7,039 nt of DNA from Gemmatimonadota bacterium (GTDB taxonomy: Bacteria; Latescibacterota; UBA2968; UBA8231): assembly GCA_026706505.1 (NCBI GenBank), contig JAPOYQ010000520.1, positions 1 through 7,039 of the forward strand, given 5' to 3'. Below the pieces are notes generated by a model. That model was not told the DNA's origin. It was given only the letters and a program-made list of their open reading frames with translations, and searched no databases. Of this stretch, positions 1-4,161 are shown piece after piece; position 1 is the first letter of the stretch; each line of letters opens with the position of its first letter. Both the position numbers and the translations under genes were made by a program.

Positions 1-2
1 CC

Positions 3-2003
3 CTCATTGTCGGCAGTTCTTTTGGCTTCGACGCCACCCACATTCAGGGCGGTTCGGTGCGAAACGGTCTGCTCGTGGCCGACGGGGCTGAGAGCATTGT
101 ATTGCATTACGTCTTCGCTCCTGCGGAGGGCGAGAGCGAAGACGGCTCCTTGCGACTATTGCTGCAACAGCGACTGAATCTGAGTCTGGCAGAGGCCCAA
201 GATGTAATCCAGGCGATCGAAAATGTGCGCTTTCGCCTAGTATTGGCCAACGACTACCGCGTGGAAATGAGCTCGGATCGGCAGACCAACCGCTTTGGCG
301 TGCCCCAATTCCTGCCGGTCACCAGAGCCGAAGGCAACATCAAGAATGAAACCAACAGCCGCCAAGTGGTTTTCGACTACGGCCTACCCACGGCCAATCT
401 GCTGTACGGCCTCAGCGCCGAATGGCGCAATATGAGCGGTTTCGATTTCTACGGGGAAGTAAATATCAATTCCAACTATCGAAAATACCCGAATCGGCGC
501 AAAAATCATCACCGCGCAATTGCGGGTATTGCAGATGACAAAAGGTCGCTGGGCTGGCTGGCTAATCTCTCTTGGCAAAGCTACCCTTGGTCGGCATTCT
601 TGGAAGGCTTTGGCATGGACGATTCCTATTCCACCAGCGTTCGTCCGGTGTCCCCATCTGGAGTGGCCAACTACGCACCCGAAGCCACCGAGCTTTTATA
701 CGATTTTGTCGAAGACAACGACGACCAAGATCGCCAACCCGATCAAAAGCGCCTCAATCAGGGTAGTCTGGTGCCGCCACAAGTAGGCGATTTTAACATC
801 GACCAGACCGGCGTCGCCGACCCAGAAGTCTTTCCGGGTTATGACGAAAACGGAGATTTCATCTCCGATTTCAACCAGAACCACAATCCCATCCGCCGCA
901 ATCTGCTGCCCGATTACGACGAACCGTTTTTGCGCTACCACTCCGACCGGCCCGAGTTTCTCTTTGGTATGGATCTGAACAACAACAATTGGGTCGATCG
1001 CTTCGAGAACGACGATTTACCCGATTACCCGTACAAAAAAGATCACTGGGGCTACAATGCCTACAGTAGCCTCCACCTCGGTCCGCAAACCAAGCTGACG
1101 CTCGGACAACTGCGGCAGGAAAAACGCGAGACGGGCGAGGAGAATCTGACGACTTATGGTCTCCTAACCGTGGTCGAGGATCTGCCGGGCAAAGGCCGCC
1201 TGCGCCTCTTCGATATGTTGCGATTGGCTAAGGACGATATTCCCGATCCCTTGTCGCAGTGGATCGTATCCACGCCCGAATTTGGCGATCCGGGAATCGA
1301 CAGTGGACGCCATGTCCACGTTCCAGATCGCCTAGCGGCCGCAGATACGTGGATCAACACCTTCTATGTGGACTGGAAATACGCCAGTCCAAACCAGTGG
1401 AGTACCTTTCACCGGTTCAAGTGGGAAACCTGGCGTCAGCGCAATACGGGCGTGGATTTCCTCTTGGACGAACTCGTCGATGACGGGGGCAGTCAGGCGG
1501 GCACCGGCGGCGAACCCGTCGCTATCTACCCACAAGGCCGCAACGGTCGCCGGTCCTCGGGATTTTTGGGCTTAATCGACAAGGCGGAATACCAGTATTC
1601 TTGGCGGGGTTTGACCATCTCTCCCAAAGCGAAAAGCGAGTTCCTCAGCCAGACCCCCTTCGACCGGACATTGGACAAACGCCGCACTTGGGACGCGCTT
1701 CTCTTTTTGCAAATCCACTTTCGCGTATTGCGCACGACCAAGATCGAAGGCGGTTTGGAACAGCGGTTCTTCTACGATGTCCTAGACTCGGAAGAAAATC
1801 TGCAAGTCGGCCAGCTCAGCGGCGATTTTCGCGGCACAGTGCTGGCGCTCCAACTCACGAATCCAACTACCTATTTGGGCTACAAATTGACCACGGAGGT
1901 GGGCATGCGCTACGATCGGAGATCCCTAGAAAGGGTCGGCGGCAAACGCCAGCAGAAAGCCTCGGGTCTGTTCTTCGCCTCCGTCCTGGTGGGTCTGCAC
2001 TGA
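3..2003 (+). CDS. Putative outer-membrane beta-barrel protein with EF-hand-like insert (5'-truncated)
   Basis: I do not recognise this gene by name. The reading frame is open from the left edge (first complete codon at 3), so the start lies outside the window; the GTG at 57 is internal and has no Shine-Dalgarno sequence. At least 666 residues are visible, with no cysteine, as expected for an extracytoplasmic protein. The first ~130 residues look like a beta-sandwich (DYRVEMSSD at 252-278 resembles a discoidin-type strand), followed by FDYGLPTANLLYG near 375-413. From about 670 to 1060 there is an Asp/Asn-rich insert: an EF-hand-like loop (DLNNNNWVDRFE, 972-1007) and a weaker one (DENGDFISDFNQ, 843-878). 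The rest, to the end, has short alternating polar/hydrophobic and aromatic strands typical of outer-membrane barrels. The last strand ends FFASVLVGLH, without the usual terminal aromatic. The barrel call and the calcium role are inferences; a secreted non-barrel beta protein remains possible. Confidence 0.8.
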   Translation, partial: LIVGSSFGFDATHIQGGSVRNGLLVADGAESIVLHYVFAPAEGESEDGSLRLLLQQRLNLSLAEAQDVIQAIENVRFRLVLANDYRVEMSSDRQTNRFGVPQFLPVTRAEGNIKNETNSRQVVFDYGLPTANLLYGLSAEWRNMSGFDFYGEVNINSNYRKYPNRRKNHHRAIAGIADDKRSLGWLANLSWQSYPWSAFLEGFGMDDSYSTSVRPVSPSGVANYAPEATELLYDFVEDNDDQDRQPDQKRLNQGSLVPPQVGDFNIDQTGVADPEVFPGYDENGDFISDFNQNHNPIRRNLLPDYDEPFLRYHSDRPEFLFGMDLNNNNWVDRFENDDLPDYPYKKDHWGYNAYSSLHLGPQTKLTLGQLRQEKRETGEENLTTYGLLTVVEDLPGKGRLRLFDMLRLAKDDIPDPLSQWIVSTPEFGDPGIDSGRHVHVPDRLAAADTWINTFYVDWKYASPNQWSTFHRFKWETWRQRNTGVDFLLDELVDDGGSQAGTGGEPVAIYPQGRNGRRSSGFLGLIDKAEYQYSWRGLTISPKAKSEFLSQTPFDRTLDKRRTWDALLFLQIHFRVLRTTKIEGGLEQRFFYDVLDSEENLQVGQLSGDFRGTVLALQLTNPTTYLGYKLTTEVGMRYDRRSLERVGGKRQQKASGLFFASVLVGLH

Positions 2004-2031
2004 GTAGGGGCGACCGGCCGGTCGCCCCTAC
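2004..2031. repeat. Perfect 28-bp GC-rich palindrome in the intergenic gap
   Basis: The 14 bases from GTAGGGGCGACCGG are followed at once by their exact reverse complement, so the whole element is self-complementary with no spacer. It begins at the first base after the TGA stop at 2001-2003. As RNA it could form a stem of about 12 bp with the central GGCC as loop. No T-run follows (next bases CGAATGCGAA), so it is not a standard intrinsic terminator. It may be a dispersed REP-like palindrome that stabilises the upstream mRNA 3' end or partly uncouples the genes. The palindrome is seen directly; the role is inferred. Confidence 0.85.
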
Positions 2032-2112
2032 GAATGCGAATTTGCACCGGCATAACAAAGGCTGCGTAACATCAGTTATTATGATATTATGTGGTGTAGC
2101 ACCCCTGAAAAA

Positions 2113-2118
2113 GAGGAA
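2113..2118 (+). promoter_or_regulatory. Ribosome binding site deciding the start at 2125
   Basis: GAGGAA lies six bases before the ATG at 2125. The in-frame ATG at 2089 has only AT-rich sequence before it and would put charged residues (PEKEER) ahead of the signal peptide. This site therefore favours the start at 2125. Confidence 0.75.
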
Positions 2119-2124
2119 CGAATA

Positions 2125-4131
2125 ATGCCATTGGTCCAAATCGGCCGCCTGGCGTCTCTGCTGTGTTTTGGATTCTGCCTCGCCCTTTGGGAGCACCAAG
2201 ACAGCGGGGCGTTGACGGTTTACCGGATTGGCGGCGAAGACCTGCCCGCGCCCGAGGCGGCCGATTTCAGCGTTCCACCCGAATCTTTCCGATTCGAGCA
2301 GCGCTCTTGGATGTCTTTCCAAGACGACGCCTTTGGCAGCGTCAACCTGCTCGACCTAGAACCGGGTCATATTCGGCCTCAGACTCTGGACGAAGAGGTC
2401 AATCTCACGCCGTTGATTCGCGAGCGAGGAGGGTCCATCAAGATAAACGACGGTTACGGCTGGAAAGACGAGGCGCAGCTAGATTTCCTCTTTGACGACG
2501 ACGAAACCACGGCCTTTTCAGGGGATATAGGAGGCAGTCTGCGCTGTGCTAATGGTACCCCGGGGAGAAGCGGCATCATGGATGCCCTCGGGGGCGATCC
2601 CATTGCGCAATGCAGATATTTCAAGTTCGATTTGGGCGGGGCGTTTATCATCGACCGAGTTCGATTTTTTGGCACTCCTAGGCGGGGCGACACCTTTTTC
2701 CCGCGCTCCTTCCGGTTGGGCACCAACGACGGGGATGCGCTCAAAGACGGAGAGCGGGAGATCAAGTTGACTTGGCGCGGCAAAGCCTTCGTCGACTGGA
2801 ATGTCGTTGTCGAGCGCCTAGAGAACACAGACGCGGTCCTAGACTTTCAATTGCCTCCCGAGCCCGTGCAAACCCTCATGTTCGAGTCTCCTCAGGGCAA
2901 ATGGGAAATCGCCGAGTTCCAGATTTTTGGCACGGGGTCGGCTCCCTTTGCCAGCTACATTTCGAGTGTTATCGATTTGGGCGGCCCGGCCGTGCTGGGA
3001 GAATTGACCTGGTCCGGCAACCAATCACCAACAGGGCGCATCGACCTAACTGCCCGCGGTGGCGACACGTCCGATCCCAATACGTACTGGCGTTTTACCT
3101 TTAGAGGGGATGAAAGGTCTCGTTTCGCTGCCAATGGCCAACCCCTCAGTCGCACCACCTACGCCAGGTTGGAAGGGGGAGAGAAGGCGGGCATAACCCC
3201 CGACGAACAGAATTGGGAACTGTGGCCACCTTTTTTTTCCTTTGCGGATGGCCGCGCCGAGATGAGCCGCCTCAAACCCCGTCAGTTCCTCCAGTTCAAG
3301 GCCGATTTCCACTCGCCACCAGGAGGGGAAAACAGCCAGCTCGACTATCTCCAATTCGCCGTTACGCAACCGCCCATGGCAGCAGGAGTCGTGGCCGAAA
3401 TAGCACCCGCGGTCGTCGGCGCCGGCGAGCCGACGCGGTTTATTTACAAGGTATTGCCCGAGGTCCAACTGGGGGAGCCGGGTTTCGACACTATTGAGAT
3501 CCGCACGCCCATCGAGCCGCGGCTCGAATCCGTGTACATCAGCGGCACCGAGGTGGAATGGGAGGCCCTGCGGGTGGACGCCACCGGCCTAGAAGTGCGG
3601 ATTCCCCGCATCGGCGACGACCGTTCGGGGGAGTTGATCGAAGTCGTCTTCGCGGCCGAGGTGTTCCGTTTTGGCACGGTATTTCCCGGCGCGGTCTGGG
3701 ACAGCCAACGGCCCTACGAAGTGCGCCAACCAGTGACTCCGGGCAATGCCGACGATCTGGTGGATAACAACAGGCTCAGTGTGGCTCTGCAACAAACGGG
3801 CAAGCAGTCCATAGGGCGCTTCGCTCTGTCTTCTCGGGTGGTAACGCCAAATGGAGATCGGGCCAATGACGAGTTGCTGATCGAGTACGACCTCATCAAC
3901 GTCGATAACGCCGGCGCTGGCATCGCCCAGCTCGAACTCTACGGGCTGGCGGGAGCGCGCATCGGAGTGTTGCAGAAAACCCAGATAACCAGCGGCCGGA
4001 TTCATTTCTCGTGGCCCGGCACCGATGGCGATGGTCAGGTGCTGCCGCCGGGCCTCTATATCCTCCGTCTATCTGTCGACGCAGACCGCGCTACGGACAT
4101 GGCGTTTCGCTCCGTAGCAGTGGCGTATTAG
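2125..4131 (+). CDS. Secreted discoidin-like / FlgD-like domain surface protein (668 aa)
   Basis: Likely an exported, surface-located binding protein; no enzyme motif is seen and the ligand is unknown. The start at 2125 is chosen from GAGGAA six bases upstream and because it begins a signal peptide (MPLVQIGR, then a hydrophobic LASLLCFGFCLALW). No lipobox is present. Residues ~104-271 look like a discoidin/F5-8C-type beta-sandwich: FDDDETTAFSGD matches the usual DGD-T-W loop, and IAEFQIFG is the typical closing strand. C141 and C163 are the only cysteines of the mature chain and probably form a disulfide. Residues ~275-416 form a beta module with ARGGDT, NWELWP and KPRQFLQFKADF. Residues ~423-555 are Ig-like. 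Residues ~570-668 are a FlgD-like/CHU_C-like C-terminal domain (TPNGDRAND, PPGLYILRL, ending VAVAY). It is paralogous to the next gene, 30 nt downstream, probably cotranscribed. Exported status is fairly sure; adhesin function is inferred. Confidence 0.88.
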   Translation: MPLVQIGRLASLLCFGFCLALWEHQDSGALTVYRIGGEDLPAPEAADFSVPPESFRFEQRSWMSFQDDAFGSVNLLDLEPGHIRPQTLDEEVNLTPLIRERGGSIKINDGYGWKDEAQLDFLFDDDETTAFSGDIGGSLRCANGTPGRSGIMDALGGDPIAQCRYFKFDLGGAFIIDRVRFFGTPRRGDTFFPRSFRLGTNDGDALKDGEREIKLTWRGKAFVDWNVVVERLENTDAVLDFQLPPEPVQTLMFESPQGKWEIAEFQIFGTGSAPFASYISSVIDLGGPAVLGELTWSGNQSPTGRIDLTARGGDTSDPNTYWRFTFRGDERSRFAANGQPLSRTTYARLEGGEKAGITPDEQNWELWPPFFSFADGRAEMSRLKPRQFLQFKADFHSPPGGENSQLDYLQFAVTQPPMAAGVVAEIAPAVVGAGEPTRFIYKVLPEVQLGEPGFDTIEIRTPIEPRLESVYISGTEVEWEALRVDATGLEVRIPRIGDDRSGELIEVVFAAEVFRFGTVFPGAVWDSQRPYEVRQPVTPGNADDLVDNNRLSVALQQTGKQSIGRFALSSRVVTPNGDRANDELLIEYDLINVDNAGAGIAQLELYGLAGARIGVLQKTQITSGRIHFSWPGTDGDGQVLPPGLYILRLSVDADRATDMAFRSVAVAY

Positions 4132-4148
4132 CAGTGCGAGTTGGCACC

Positions 4149-4153
4149 GGGAG
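4149..4153 (+). promoter_or_regulatory. Ribosome binding site deciding the start at 4162
   Basis: GGGAG sits eight bases before the ATG at 4162. An in-frame TTG at 4141 would extend the protein by seven residues (MAPGVLA), but this would overlap the ribosome binding site and has no comparable site of its own upstream. The ATG at 4162 also gives a standard signal peptide. Confidence 0.7.
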
Positions 4154-4161
4154 TGCTTGCT

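Noticed and set aside
2004..2031. Intrinsic terminator at the palindrome
   Set aside because: The stem is strong but no T-run follows; the next ten bases are CGAATGCGAA. Listed as a repeat instead.
2080..2085. TATGAT as a -10 promoter box before the second gene
   Set aside because: It lies suitably upstream of the ATG at 2125, but no -35-like hexamer occurs at 16-18 bases; the nearest candidate, TTGCAC at 2042-2047, is 32 bases away. The promoter rules of this organism are unknown.
2089..2124. ATG at 2089 as start of the second gene
   Set aside because: No ribosome binding site precedes it, and the extra WCSTPEKEERI would sit before the signal peptide. The ATG at 2125 has GAGGAA at good spacing.
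1601..2125. 174-codon + strand frame across the end of the first gene and the gap
   Set aside because: It is an out-of-frame Arg/Pro/His-rich shadow of the first gene and reads through the palindrome; no ribosome binding site or domain pattern.
2155..2178. Lipoprotein signal in the second gene
   Set aside because: The cysteines in the hydrophobic stretch are preceded by LL and GF; neither fits the small residue needed just before a lipobox cysteine.
3414..3435. Inverted repeat CGTCGGC / GCCGACG in the second gene
   Set aside because: Seven-base GC arms around eight bases are expected by chance in GC-rich coding sequence, and nothing in the context suggests a role.
4141..4161. TTG at 4141 as start of the third gene
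   Set aside because: The ATG at 4162 has GGGAG eight bases upstream and gives a normal signal peptide; the TTG has neither advantage.
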